From Ruminococcaceae bacterium FB2012 (GTDB lineage: Bacteria > Bacillota > Clostridia > Oscillospirales > Ruminococcaceae): 64,000 bases of DNA. The notes beneath the pieces were generated by a model that did not search any database, was not told the origin of the DNA, and worked only from the letters and a program-made list of their open reading frames with translations. The stretch is taken from NCBI GenBank assembly GCA_900104495.1, contig FMXS01000015.1:39991-103990 (forward strand). Reading direction: 5' to 3'. Position numbers and translations under genes: made by a program. Of the stretch, positions 33,039 through 41,305 are shown one piece after another. How positions within the stretch are numbered: the first letter of the stretch is position 1; the number at the start of each line of letters is the position of its first letter.

Positions 33039-33736
33039 TGACAGCCAAAAGACAAATGTCCGAGACCTATCTGGTGGCGGCGATACTCGCTTCGGCGGGA
33101 GGTTTCCTCGACGCTTACAGCTATATCGTCCGGGGACACGTTTTCGCCAACGCCCAGACGGGAAACATCGTCCTGCTGGGAATGAATTTCTTCGACCGCG
33201 ACTGGCTGGCCTGCGCCAAATACCTGCTGCCTATACTGATGTTTGTGGCGGGGGTCCTGCTTGCCGACAGGATGCGCCTCAAGCTGGCGGATTCCACACT
33301 TCACTGGCGGCAGCATATCATTCTTATCGAAGCTGTGGTGCTGGGAGCCGTGACCTTCATGCCCGTGGGCGGGGAGTTCAATCTGATCGCAAATACGCTG
33401 ATCTCTTTCGTATGCTCATTGCAGGTGGAGAGCTTCCGCAAGGTACATTCCATAAGCTTTGCAACAACTATGTGTACCGGCAACCTCCGCACCGCCACCG
33501 AGCATATCTCCCTTTACATAACCGAAAAGGACAAAGAACATCTGAATGCCGCATTCAAGCTCTACGGCATAATCGCTTTCTTCATCCTCGGAGTGATAAT
33601 CGGCAGTCTGCTTTGCACGGCTCTCGAACGGGCGGGACTGATCTTCGTCATCATCCAGCTTATTGCCGTGTTCGTGCTGATGTTCATTGATGTTGAAAAA
33701 CAGGGCTCCGAGCCGGGGCCCGACAGTCGGAACTGA
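33038..33736 (+). CDS. YoaK-type (DUF1275) membrane protein
   Basis: 232 residues, six predicted membrane helices (about 10-30, 55-80, 88-108, 113-133, 172-195, 200-222). The segment GGFLDAYSYIVRGHVFANAQTGN near the N-terminus is the DUF1275 signature; family function is unknown. The start overlaps the ecfA2 stop codon, so it is co-translated. Its insertion between ecfA2 and ecfT is unusual and raises the possibility of a transport-related role, but it does not look like a standard ECF substrate-binding subunit. Confidence 0.82.
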   Translation: MTAKRQMSETYLVAAILASAGGFLDAYSYIVRGHVFANAQTGNIVLLGMNFFDRDWLACAKYLLPILMFVAGVLLADRMRLKLADSTLHWRQHIILIEAVVLGAVTFMPVGGEFNLIANTLISFVCSLQVESFRKVHSISFATTMCTGNLRTATEHISLYITEKDKEHLNAAFKLYGIIAFFILGVIIGSLLCTALERAGLIFVIIQLIAVFVLMFIDVEKQGSEPGPDSRN

Positions 33737-33756
33737 AATAGTAAGGAGTATCTGAA

Positions 33757-34563
33757 TTGTTAAAGGACATAACGATAGGCCAGTTCTTCCCGGGAACATC
33801 GCCGCTCCACCGTATGGACAGCCGCGCCAAGCTGCTGCTGACCATTGCCTTCATAGTGATGCTGTTCCTGGCGGGAAATATATACAGCCTGTGCGTCGGC
33901 GTGGCCTTCACCTTTCTGAGCTATGTCATCTCGGAGATCCCCGTGAAGATGATACTCAAAAGCCTGAAACCTATCCTGCCGATCATAATAATCACTTCCA
34001 TACTCAACCTGTTCTTCATCAGAACGGGGGACGTATACTGGGAGTGGAAGTTTTTAAAGATCACCTCCGAGGGTGTGAACACCGCCGTGTTCATGACCGT
34101 GAGGATAATCTGCCTTATCATCGGCAGCTCGCTGCTGACCTATACCACCTCGCCCATCGACCTCACCGACGGCCTTGAACGGCTGCTTTCGCCGCTGAAA
34201 AAGATCAAGGTGCCTGTCCACGAGCTGGCGATGATGATGACCATTGCTCTGCGGTTCATTCCCACGCTTATCGAGGAGACCGACAAGATCATGGCCGCCC
34301 AGAAGGCCCGCGGCGCCGATATGGAAACAGGCTCCATCTTCAAGCGGGCAAAGGCGCTGGTGCCCATACTGATACCGCTGTTCGTGTCCTCTTTCAGACG
34401 GGCCGAGGAGCTGGCTCTCGCTATGGAGTGCCGCTGCTATCACGGCGGTGAGGGCAGGACCCGTATGAAGCAATTGAGGTTCCACCTTGTGGACCTTGTC
34501 GCCACGCTGGTGGTGGCTGCTTTCATCGCGGGAGTGGCGGTCGTGAACCGGCTGGCGGGTTAA
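33757..34563 (+). CDS. ecfT: Energy-coupling factor transmembrane protein EcfT
   Basis: 268 residues with five to six membrane helices. The opening MDSRAKLLLTIAFIV and the coupling-helix motif AQKARGADMETG are classic, and a second Ala-Arg-Gly-like site ECRCYHGG lies near residue 225. It links EcfA ATPases to substrate-specific S components. The start is TTG at 33,757, with AAGGAG 8 bases upstream. No S component is adjacent, consistent with the group II ECF type that shares one module among many S proteins. Confidence 0.92.
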   Translation: MLKDITIGQFFPGTSPLHRMDSRAKLLLTIAFIVMLFLAGNIYSLCVGVAFTFLSYVISEIPVKMILKSLKPILPIIIITSILNLFFIRTGDVYWEWKFLKITSEGVNTAVFMTVRIICLIIGSSLLTYTTSPIDLTDGLERLLSPLKKIKVPVHELAMMMTIALRFIPTLIEETDKIMAAQKARGADMETGSIFKRAKALVPILIPLFVSSFRRAEELALAMECRCYHGGEGRTRMKQLRFHLVDLVATLVVAAFIAGVAVVNRLAG

Positions 34564-34573
34564 GGGGGAAAGT

Positions 34574-35317
34574 ATGCGGAATCTGTTTCTTACCCTTGCC
34601 TATAACGGTGCTGCCTATCACGGCTGGCAGCGGCAGAACAACGCCGTCACCGTTCAGCAGACGGTGGAAGAGGCACTGTCGGAGCTGTTGAGTGAAAATG
34701 TGACCGTCAACGGATGTTCACGCACCGACGCAGGCGTCCACGCTAAGACCTACTGTCTGACTTTCGGCACCGGGACTTCTATCCCGCCGCAGGGATTGAT
34801 AAGAGGGCTCAACGACAAGCTCCCCGACGACATCGCCGTCCGGGAGTGCCGGGAAATGCCCGAGGGCTTTCATGCCCGGTTCGACTGCAAGGGCAAGGAG
34901 TATCTCTACATCGTCCACAACAGTGACATCAAGGACCCCTTCTATAAAGACACGGCTATGCGCTGGCGCTATCCCATAGATGCGGAACTGCTGGACCGCG
35001 AAGCCAAGGACTTCATCGGCGAGCACGATTTCAAAGCCTTTTGCAGCGCCGACTGCGACAAGGAAAACACCGTAAGAGAGATATATTCCTTTGACGTCCG
35101 CCGGGAAGGGGAGCTGGTCAGGTTCACCGTCTCGGGCAGCGGATTTCTCTACAATATGGTGAGGATAATGGTGGGAACACTGCTTTATATCGGCGAAGGG
35201 AAAATAGCCCGCGGGAGCATTCCCCGGCTTATAGCCTCCCGTGACCGCACTCTCACCGGCAAGACCGTGGAGCCCCAGGGGCTTTATCTCAACAGGGTCT
35301 TTTACGATAATGTCTAA
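34574..35317 (+). CDS. truA: tRNA pseudouridine synthase A
   Basis: 247 residues, makes pseudouridine at positions 38-40 of tRNA. The catalytic aspartate is in GCSRTDAGVHA near residue 53, FHARFDCKGKEYLY follows, and the C-terminal VSGSGFLYNMVRIMVGTLL is diagnostic. Start after GGGGGAAAGT. The order ecfA2-ecfT-truA is common in Firmicutes near the ribosomal protein cluster; here the ribosomal genes are not in view. Confidence 0.95.
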   Translation: MRNLFLTLAYNGAAYHGWQRQNNAVTVQQTVEEALSELLSENVTVNGCSRTDAGVHAKTYCLTFGTGTSIPPQGLIRGLNDKLPDDIAVRECREMPEGFHARFDCKGKEYLYIVHNSDIKDPFYKDTAMRWRYPIDAELLDREAKDFIGEHDFKAFCSADCDKENTVREIYSFDVRREGELVRFTVSGSGFLYNMVRIMVGTLLYIGEGKIARGSIPRLIASRDRTLTGKTVEPQGLYLNRVFYDNV

Positions 35318-35341
35318 TATAACCAACTGAGGCGTAAATAT

Positions 35342-37105
35342 ATGAACGACAATGAAAAGCTGAATGAGCCTTTGGAGGGCCTTGATCCCCCGGAGGAAAA
35401 TATGACCGATGACTCGCCTGCGGAGACCGCTCCGCCGGCTGAGGAAACGTCTGCGCCCGTGACTGAGGAGGACGCCGAACAGGTCCCCGAAGAACCGGAG
35501 GATGCGGAGGACGTTCCCGAAGAGCCGGAGGATAAGCCCGAAAAGATGCTGAAAAACATCTTCTCGGAGCTGGATGATCCCGATGCGGAGGATGCCCCCG
35601 AGGATGAACCGGAACCGGAGCCGGAGCCCGAGCCGGAGAAAACTCCCGAGCCCGTTGACGAGGCTGAGCTTCGCCGCCGGATGATAGAGCACCGCCGCAA
35701 CGACGCCCTCTCCGCCGAGGAGATCGCCGCCCGCAAGAAGGCGCACGCCGAGCGTCACGCGCAGAAAAAGAAGTCCGGCAAAAAGAAAAAGAAGCCCGGC
35801 GCGGCAGCATCCGCAGCAAATAAAGGGAAGAACCCCTCCGGGAAGAAGAAAAAGGCCTCCGGCAAGAGCCGTGACGCAGGAAAGCTCTCCTCCAAGCCAA
35901 AGACCTCTCCCAAGGAAAGCGACAAGGAAGAGACTGTCGATATGGAGGACTTCCGGCGGGCAAGGAACAAGCTCAAGTCCCGGAAGCGCACCAAGCGTCT
36001 GATCGTACTGTTGGTCATTGCGGCGCTGGCGGCGGGAGTGTATTTCACCAAGGGACTTTGGATCCCGAAGCTGGAGGGCATCCTCGACAAGCCCCATGAG
36101 ACCATTGTAAACGACAGCACCGAGCAGGCGGGAAATTTCCCCCTTGACACCGGCGACTCCACTGTAAGGCAGATAACCCGCCTTGACGGCAGCATCATCA
36201 CCGCCGATGCCAGCCATATCACCACCTACGACACCAACGGCAAGCTCCGCGAGTCGATATACCACGGCTGCGGCAGTCCCGAGATACGCTCCTCCGGCAA
36301 GAGGATGCTCTGCTTCGACTTCGGCGGCACCGGCTTCAAGCTCTACGGCAAGAGCGGTGTTATGTTCGAGAAGCAGGTCAACGGCACCGTTCTGCTGGGG
36401 AATATCGCCGCTAACGGAAATGTGGCGGTGGTGTCCCAGGACAGCAAATATACAGTAACGGTCAACGTTTACGACAAGAACGGCGAGGACGTTTACCAGT
36501 GGTCCAACGGCGACCGTGTCCTTGACGTCAGCTTCACCGGCGACGGAAACGGCCTGCTCGTCACCACCTTCAGCGCCTCCGGCGGCGTGCTGAGTTCTGT
36601 TATCCATAAGATAGACATGACAAAGAGCGATGCCGTCACCGACAGCGATAAGATCGAAGGCTTCATACTCAGAGCCTGCGAGAACTCCGAGGGCAACATC
36701 TGGGCAATGGGCCAGGACAGACTTTGGCTGCTCTCACCGAGCTGCCGCTCGCTGGACAGCTTTGAGTTCAGCAACGAGCCCGTGTCCTTCGACCTCTGCC
36801 GCGAAAGCGCCTGCGCTGCCTGCACCAATGTCAGCGGAGGCACTGCCGTTTACGTCTTCGGCGCCGACAGCCTTACGCTGAAGCCCAAGCAGATCGAGAG
36901 CGCCGCAGGCAGCATCAAGAAGGTCCGCTGCTTCGACGGCCTGGCCTTCGTCCTCAGTTCCGATAAGCTGGATGCCTACGCCCCGGACGGCTCCCTCGTT
37001 TCCACGGCGGCGGTTTCCAACGATCACAGCGATTTCGTATACAGCGAGAACGCGGCTTATTTTACAGACAGGCACGAGGTCAGCAAGCTGATCTTCAAGA
37101 CCTGA
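35342..37105 (+). CDS. Membrane protein: acidic and lysine-rich N-terminus, extracellular propeller-like domain
   Basis: 587 residues in four zones. Residues 1-100 are rich in Glu, Asp and Pro (PEEPEDAEDVPEEPED). Residues 125-205 are rich in Lys, Gly and Ser, with blocks such as KKKKPG. A membrane helix follows at about 220-238, basic on the inner side (KSRKRTKR), so the charged tail is cytoplasmic. Residues 240-587 are extracellular, with repeating short beta motifs (DGSIITADASHITTYDTNG) like a WD40/PQQ-type propeller of DUF5711 style. Catalytic residues are not seen. Co-oriented with the CvpA-like and ClpE-like genes. Function unknown; a surface sensor or scaffold is possible. Confidence 0.7.
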   Translation: MNDNEKLNEPLEGLDPPEENMTDDSPAETAPPAEETSAPVTEEDAEQVPEEPEDAEDVPEEPEDKPEKMLKNIFSELDDPDAEDAPEDEPEPEPEPEPEKTPEPVDEAELRRRMIEHRRNDALSAEEIAARKKAHAERHAQKKKSGKKKKKPGAAASAANKGKNPSGKKKKASGKSRDAGKLSSKPKTSPKESDKEETVDMEDFRRARNKLKSRKRTKRLIVLLVIAALAAGVYFTKGLWIPKLEGILDKPHETIVNDSTEQAGNFPLDTGDSTVRQITRLDGSIITADASHITTYDTNGKLRESIYHGCGSPEIRSSGKRMLCFDFGGTGFKLYGKSGVMFEKQVNGTVLLGNIAANGNVAVVSQDSKYTVTVNVYDKNGEDVYQWSNGDRVLDVSFTGDGNGLLVTTFSASGGVLSSVIHKIDMTKSDAVTDSDKIEGFILRACENSEGNIWAMGQDRLWLLSPSCRSLDSFEFSNEPVSFDLCRESACAACTNVSGGTAVYVFGADSLTLKPKQIESAAGSIKKVRCFDGLAFVLSSDKLDAYAPDGSLVSTAAVSNDHSDFVYSENAAYFTDRHEVSKLIFKT

Positions 37106-37118
37106 TGAAAGGAGATCT

Positions 37119-37988
37119 ATGTCAGTATTGCTTGACGTGCTGGTGTTCGCCGTCATTGCGGTGACTTCGTTCATCGGCTACAAAAGAGGCTTTGTGCGCT
37201 ACGTTATCAGAATGCTCGGCACCGTCGCCTGCGTAGTGGTGGCGCTGATAGTCTCTGATATGGCGGCAGGGCCCGCATATAACAATATCGTCGCTCCGCG
37301 GCTGGAAAGCTCGCTTTTGGGCAGGTTTGAGAATTTCAGCATCACCGATTCGGTGCGGGGAGCTCTCAAAGACATGGGCGTGGATGTCAAGTTGGATGAC
37401 AAGCAGCTGAAAAAGGCCCTCTCCGACCCGGGGAGCATCCCTTCGGCGCTTGAACGCACCGTGAAAAGCTCCGGCGGCAGCGATAAGCAGGCTGCCGAGC
37501 TTAAAGAAAAGACCGAGAGCTTCTTCGACGAGGGCTTCGGCAGCACCGTTGCCAAGGCGGCGGGTGTCGAGGATCACGAATCTCTCGGAAAGCGGCTTGA
37601 ACTGTCCACGGGAAAGGTCTACGACCTTGTAAGAGCCTTTGCCTCCGGGGACGGGAACAAGGCCGGCGTGCATTATTTGGTGTACAATATTTTGGACACA
37701 GTGATGACCACGGTCATCAGATATGTGATATTCATTCTGCTGTTCATCATACTGGAAATAATCGTTTCGATAGTATTCAGAGTCGCGGGAGTGCTGGATC
37801 ATCTGCCGATGATCTCCGGCGCAAACAAGTGGCTGGGACTGGCGGCAGGCTTCTTGAAGGGCGTCTTGTATATCGTTCTGCTGGCGGCGATCTTCTCGGC
37901 CATAGTCAAGTCCGACACGATAATCGACCCCGCAGTCTTTGAGGACAGCAAAGTATTCAGCATTTTCTTCGGCTTCTTCTACAAGTAG
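37119..37988 (+). CDS. CvpA-family membrane protein
   Basis: 289 residues. The N-terminal helix pair (about 2-20 and 27-47) contains GYKRGFVRYVIRMLGT, which matches CvpA/colicin V production proteins. A central soluble region of about 115 residues is an insertion compared with the family. Two or three membrane helices follow (about 195-222 and 240-268). Start ATG at 37,119 has AAGGAG upstream. CvpA proteins are poorly understood and linked to envelope stress and DNA-uptake-related phenotypes. It sits between the propeller protein and the ClpE-like gene. Confidence 0.75.
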   Translation: MSVLLDVLVFAVIAVTSFIGYKRGFVRYVIRMLGTVACVVVALIVSDMAAGPAYNNIVAPRLESSLLGRFENFSITDSVRGALKDMGVDVKLDDKQLKKALSDPGSIPSALERTVKSSGGSDKQAAELKEKTESFFDEGFGSTVAKAAGVEDHESLGKRLELSTGKVYDLVRAFASGDGNKAGVHYLVYNILDTVMTTVIRYVIFILLFIILEIIVSIVFRVAGVLDHLPMISGANKWLGLAAGFLKGVLYIVLLAAIFSAIVKSDTIIDPAVFEDSKVFSIFFGFFYK

Positions 37989-38028
37989 AGCCGGTGATTT
38001 CCTAAGCACATAAGGAAAGGAGACAGAT

Positions 38029-40338
38029 ATGGAACAGGTATTATGTTCAAAATGCGGGAAAAGACCCGCTGTAATGTTCATCTCGCAGGTGGACCCCAAC
38101 AATCCCAAGGAGAAAAAGCATCAGGCACTCTGTTTGCAGTGCGCTTGTGAGCTCGGTATCTCTCAGTCGGAGGATTTCAAGAAGATGCTGGGCATCTCCG
38201 ACGAAGAGATAAAGAATATGACCGACCAGCTTATGGAGCTCAACGACGGCAACGACTTTGAAATGGGCGGAAGCGGCACTATGCCCGGCTTTTTGAGCCA
38301 GCTTTTCGGCGGCCTCGGCGGCAGTCCCTCCAAGGACGAGAACCCCGATTATCCCGCACGTCCCGGCGGCCGTGATGACGGTACCCAGAGCAAACGTCCC
38401 CGCGATGCAAAAAAGGAAAAGAAAAAGGAACTCAAATTCCTCAGCAACTACTGCACCAATCTGACCGAAAAAGCCAGAAACAACGAGCTTGACAACATCA
38501 TCGGGCGCGACACCGAGATCGCAAGAGTTGTGCAGATACTCTCCCGCAGGCAGAAGAACAATCCCTGTCTGATCGGTGAGCCCGGCGTGGGCAAGACCGC
38601 TATCGCCGAGGGCATCGCTCAGAGGATCGTGGCGGGGAACGTACCCTTCCGCATCCGCGACAAGGAGATCTATCTGCTTGATCTGACAGCGCTCATCGCC
38701 GGCACTCAGTTCCGCGGACAGTTCGAGAGCCGGTGCAAGGGCCTTGTTGAAGAGGTCAAGCGGGAAGGCAATGTTATCCTGTTCATCGACGAGGTACACA
38801 ATCTCGTTGGCGCAGGAGACAGCGAAGGCTCCATGAACGCGGCAAACATCCTGAAGCCCGCCCTTTCGAGGGGCGAGGTGCAGGTCATCGGAGCAACTAC
38901 CTTCAAGGAGTACCGCAAGTACATCGAGAAGGATTCGGCGCTGGAAAGGCGTTTCCAGCCCGTTACGGTCAGCGAGCCCACAGTTGAGGACACGGTGGCT
39001 GTCCTCAAGGGCATTTCCAAGTATTACACCGCGCATCACAGGGTAAACATTTCCGAGCATTGTCTGAGGATGTGCGCGGTGCTGTCGGAGCGCTATATCA
39101 ACGACCGTTTCCTGCCCGACAAGGCTATCGACCTGCTGGACGAAGCCTGCGCGGTGGCAAGCATAAACAGCAAGGAACTGACGGAGTACGACAAGCTGAA
39201 TGCCGAACTGAAAAAGCACCGTGATCTTTTAGCGGAACTGGAAGAAAGCTCTGAGCCGGACTATGAAAAGCTGGCCGAGGAAAAGGCAGAGGTCTCACGG
39301 CTGGAAAACAGCCTCAAAGAGGTGGAGAAGGCAGTCACCGATCTCCAGGTGACGGACGCGGACATTTCCACGGTCATCGAGATGTGGACCGGCATTCCCG
39401 CCAACAAGATCGTCGAGACACAGTACGAGAAGATCAGAGGCTTGAAAGCGGCTATGTCCAGGCGCATCATCGGACAGGACAAGGCAGTTGACAAGGTGGT
39501 CAAGGCTATCAAGCGCACGAGGGTACAGCTTTCCAAGCGCCGGAGGCCTGCTTCCTTCATCTTTGTGGGACCCACCGGCGTCGGCAAGACGGAGCTGGTC
39601 AAGGTCCTGGGCGAGGAACTGTTCGATGCCACGGAGCCTATCATCAGAATTGATATGTCGGAGTACATGGAGAAGCATTCGGTGTCGAAGCTGATCGGTT
39701 CGCCTCCGGGATATGTGGGCTTCGACGAAGCAGGCCAGCTCACCGAAAAGGTGCGCAGGCGTCCCTACTCGGTGATCCTCTTTGACGAGATCGAAAAGGC
39801 GCATCCCGACGTGATGAACATTATGCTCCAGATACTTGACGAGGGCAGGCTTCGGGATTCTCAAGGCAGGAGCGTTTCCTTCGAGAACACTGTTGTAGTC
39901 ATGACCTCCAACGCAGGCTCCACCTCCAAGGAGGCGGGTGTGGGCTTTAACAAGTCCGAAGGGGAGATCTCCGAGGAGCGTGCTATGAAGGCGCTCAGAG
40001 AGTTCCTGCGTCCCGAATTTCTCGGCCGCGTGGACGAGATCGTGGTGTTCGACCCGCTTACCGAGGAGGACTACGCCGAGATCGCCGGTCTTATGCTGGA
40101 CGAGATGAAGCAGCCTCTCTCCGAGAACGGCATCAGCTTCGCCTACGACGGCAAGGCGACGGCGCTTATCGCCCGCAAGACCCACGGCGGAAAGCTGGGC
40201 GCCCGTGACATAAGGCACTATATCCGTGCCCAGGTGGAGGACAAAGTGGCCGAGCTGCTCATCGACAAGGGCGAGGGCAGCGTCAGCGCGGTGGGGCTCA
40301 CCGCCGACGGTGACGAGTTGAGGCTGGATATTCTGTAA
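38029..40338 (+). CDS. clpE: ClpE-like Clp ATPase with N-terminal zinc finger
   Basis: 769 residues, a Hsp100 unfoldase that feeds substrates to ClpP. N-terminal zinc finger C6-x2-C9 and C35-x2-C38, then a Gly/Pro-rich linker. The first AAA+ domain has Walker A GEPGVGKTA and Walker B VILFIDEVH. A coiled middle domain follows (about 395-445). The second AAA+ domain has GPTGVGKTE and VILFDEIEKAHP, then a C-terminal D2-small domain. The finger in place of the ClpC N-domain points to ClpE. A TGF/LGF-type ClpP loop was not clearly located. CtsR sites were not seen upstream. Confidence 0.85.
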   Translation: MEQVLCSKCGKRPAVMFISQVDPNNPKEKKHQALCLQCACELGISQSEDFKKMLGISDEEIKNMTDQLMELNDGNDFEMGGSGTMPGFLSQLFGGLGGSPSKDENPDYPARPGGRDDGTQSKRPRDAKKEKKKELKFLSNYCTNLTEKARNNELDNIIGRDTEIARVVQILSRRQKNNPCLIGEPGVGKTAIAEGIAQRIVAGNVPFRIRDKEIYLLDLTALIAGTQFRGQFESRCKGLVEEVKREGNVILFIDEVHNLVGAGDSEGSMNAANILKPALSRGEVQVIGATTFKEYRKYIEKDSALERRFQPVTVSEPTVEDTVAVLKGISKYYTAHHRVNISEHCLRMCAVLSERYINDRFLPDKAIDLLDEACAVASINSKELTEYDKLNAELKKHRDLLAELEESSEPDYEKLAEEKAEVSRLENSLKEVEKAVTDLQVTDADISTVIEMWTGIPANKIVETQYEKIRGLKAAMSRRIIGQDKAVDKVVKAIKRTRVQLSKRRRPASFIFVGPTGVGKTELVKVLGEELFDATEPIIRIDMSEYMEKHSVSKLIGSPPGYVGFDEAGQLTEKVRRRPYSVILFDEIEKAHPDVMNIMLQILDEGRLRDSQGRSVSFENTVVVMTSNAGSTSKEAGVGFNKSEGEISEERAMKALREFLRPEFLGRVDEIVVFDPLTEEDYAEIAGLMLDEMKQPLSENGISFAYDGKATALIARKTHGGKLGARDIRHYIRAQVEDKVAELLIDKGEGSVSAVGLTADGDELRLDIL

Positions 40339-40347
40339 AGTAAAAAA

Positions 40348-40374
40348 GTATGGGCGGATACTATCCGCCCATAC
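40348..40374. other. Perfect 13-base inverted repeat between clpE-like gene and pyrE
   Basis: GTATGGGCGGATA and its exact reverse complement are separated by one base. On the plus strand no T-run follows. On the minus strand it is followed by TTTTTT, so it would be a good terminator only for antisense transcription. It may also act as a 3' processing or stability hairpin for the clpE message. Confidence 0.7.
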
Positions 40375-40392
40375 CCGGAAAGGAAGATAAAA

Positions 40393-41052
40393 ATGACCTA
40401 CAAAGAAGAATTCATCAAATTCATGGCCGACAGCGGCGTGCTGACCTTCGGCGACTTCACGCTGAAAAGCGGACGCAAAGCCCCCTATTTCATCAACTGC
40501 GGCAATTATAAGACCGGCGAGCAGCTTGCAAAGCTTGGGGGCTTCTATGCCGACTGCATCGCGGATAACAAGATCCCCGTGGAAACGCTCTTCGGGCCCG
40601 CCTATAAGGGCATCCCGCTGGCGGTGTCGGCGGTGGTGGCTCTGTCGCAGAAGTACGGCATCAACTGCTCCTACTGCTTCGACAGAAAGGAAGCCAAGGA
40701 CCACGGCGAGGGCGGAATGTTCGTGGGCAAGAAGCTCACGGACGGCGAAAAGGTCATCATCATCGACGATGTAATGACCTCCGGCAAGGCCCTGCGGGAG
40801 TCCCTGCCGAAGCTGGAGTCCGCCGCTAAGGTGGATGTCACCGCTATGGTCATCACCGTGGACAGAATGGAAAAGTCCCTTACTTCCGAGAACTCCGCCG
40901 TCCAGGATGCCTTCGCCGAATTCGGCATCAAGGTTTACTCTATCGTAAATATCAACGATATAATCAAAGCTATCGAGGACGGTATTGTCGAGGGCAGGGA
41001 GTATCTCGGCACTATGAAGAAATACCGCGCGGATTACGGCGTGGAGTATTGA
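40393..41052 (+). CDS. pyrE: Orotate phosphoribosyltransferase
   Basis: 219 residues. Converts orotate and PRPP to OMP in pyrimidine synthesis. GDFTLKSGRKAPYFINCGNY at the N-terminus binds orotate and the PRPP loop is VIIIDDVMTSGKA near residue 120. Start ATG has AAAGGAAG upstream. No other pyrimidine genes are next to it. Confidence 0.95.
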   Translation: MTYKEEFIKFMADSGVLTFGDFTLKSGRKAPYFINCGNYKTGEQLAKLGGFYADCIADNKIPVETLFGPAYKGIPLAVSAVVALSQKYGINCSYCFDRKEAKDHGEGGMFVGKKLTDGEKVIIIDDVMTSGKALRESLPKLESAAKVDVTAMVITVDRMEKSLTSENSAVQDAFAEFGIKVYSIVNINDIIKAIEDGIVEGREYLGTMKKYRADYGVEY

Positions 41053-41093
41053 TCGCTGTAACTGATTTGTAGTAAAATGTTACTGAGTTGTTC

Positions 41094-41121
41094 TTGAATT
41101 TGTCCTTGCAATGAGTATAAT
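41094..41121 (+). promoter_or_regulatory. Promoter of a candidate small RNA
   Basis: TTGAAT (41,094-41,099), 16 bases, TATAAT (41,116-41,121). No open frame longer than 8 codons follows before the terminator at 41,218. Confidence 0.65.
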
Positions 41122-41127
41122 AGTAAT

Positions 41128-41243
41128 TGTAGAACAATAAGAAAGAACAAAAAATGCAGACTGCTAAGGAACCCCCTTAGCTCGTTTCATCCTCTCCAAA
41201 ATTTTTACACAAGCAAGAAGGCAGCCAATAGGCTGTCTTTTTC
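41128..41243 (+). ncRNA. Candidate small RNA
   Basis: About 115 bases bounded by a promoter and an intrinsic terminator. Inside is a hairpin CTAAGG-AACCC-CCTTAG at 41,164-41,180 and an unpaired pyrimidine-rich stretch (CATCCTCTCC) that could pair with ribosome binding sites. An 8-codon frame beginning ATGCAGACT at 41,154 overlaps the hairpin and ends in it, so a leader peptide is the alternative. No gene on this strand follows within reach: the next genes are convergent. I do not recognise a known RNA family. Confidence 0.5.
41218..41243 (+). terminator. Terminator of the candidate small RNA
   Basis: A nine-pair stem around GGCAGCC-AATA-GGCTGTC followed by TTTTTC. Confidence 0.85.
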
Positions 41244-41259
41244 GCATATATGGGCATAA

Positions 41260-41294
41260 AAATATCGGGTATCCTCATTGTCGGAGGATACCCG
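41260..41294 (-). terminator. Terminator of the sortase operon
   Basis: CGGGTATCCTC/GAGGATACCCG (41,266-41,276 and 41,284-41,294) form an 11-pair stem. In the leftward direction it is followed by ATATTTTTA. Confidence 0.88.
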
Positions 41295-41305
41295 TTTGTT
41301 TGTCG

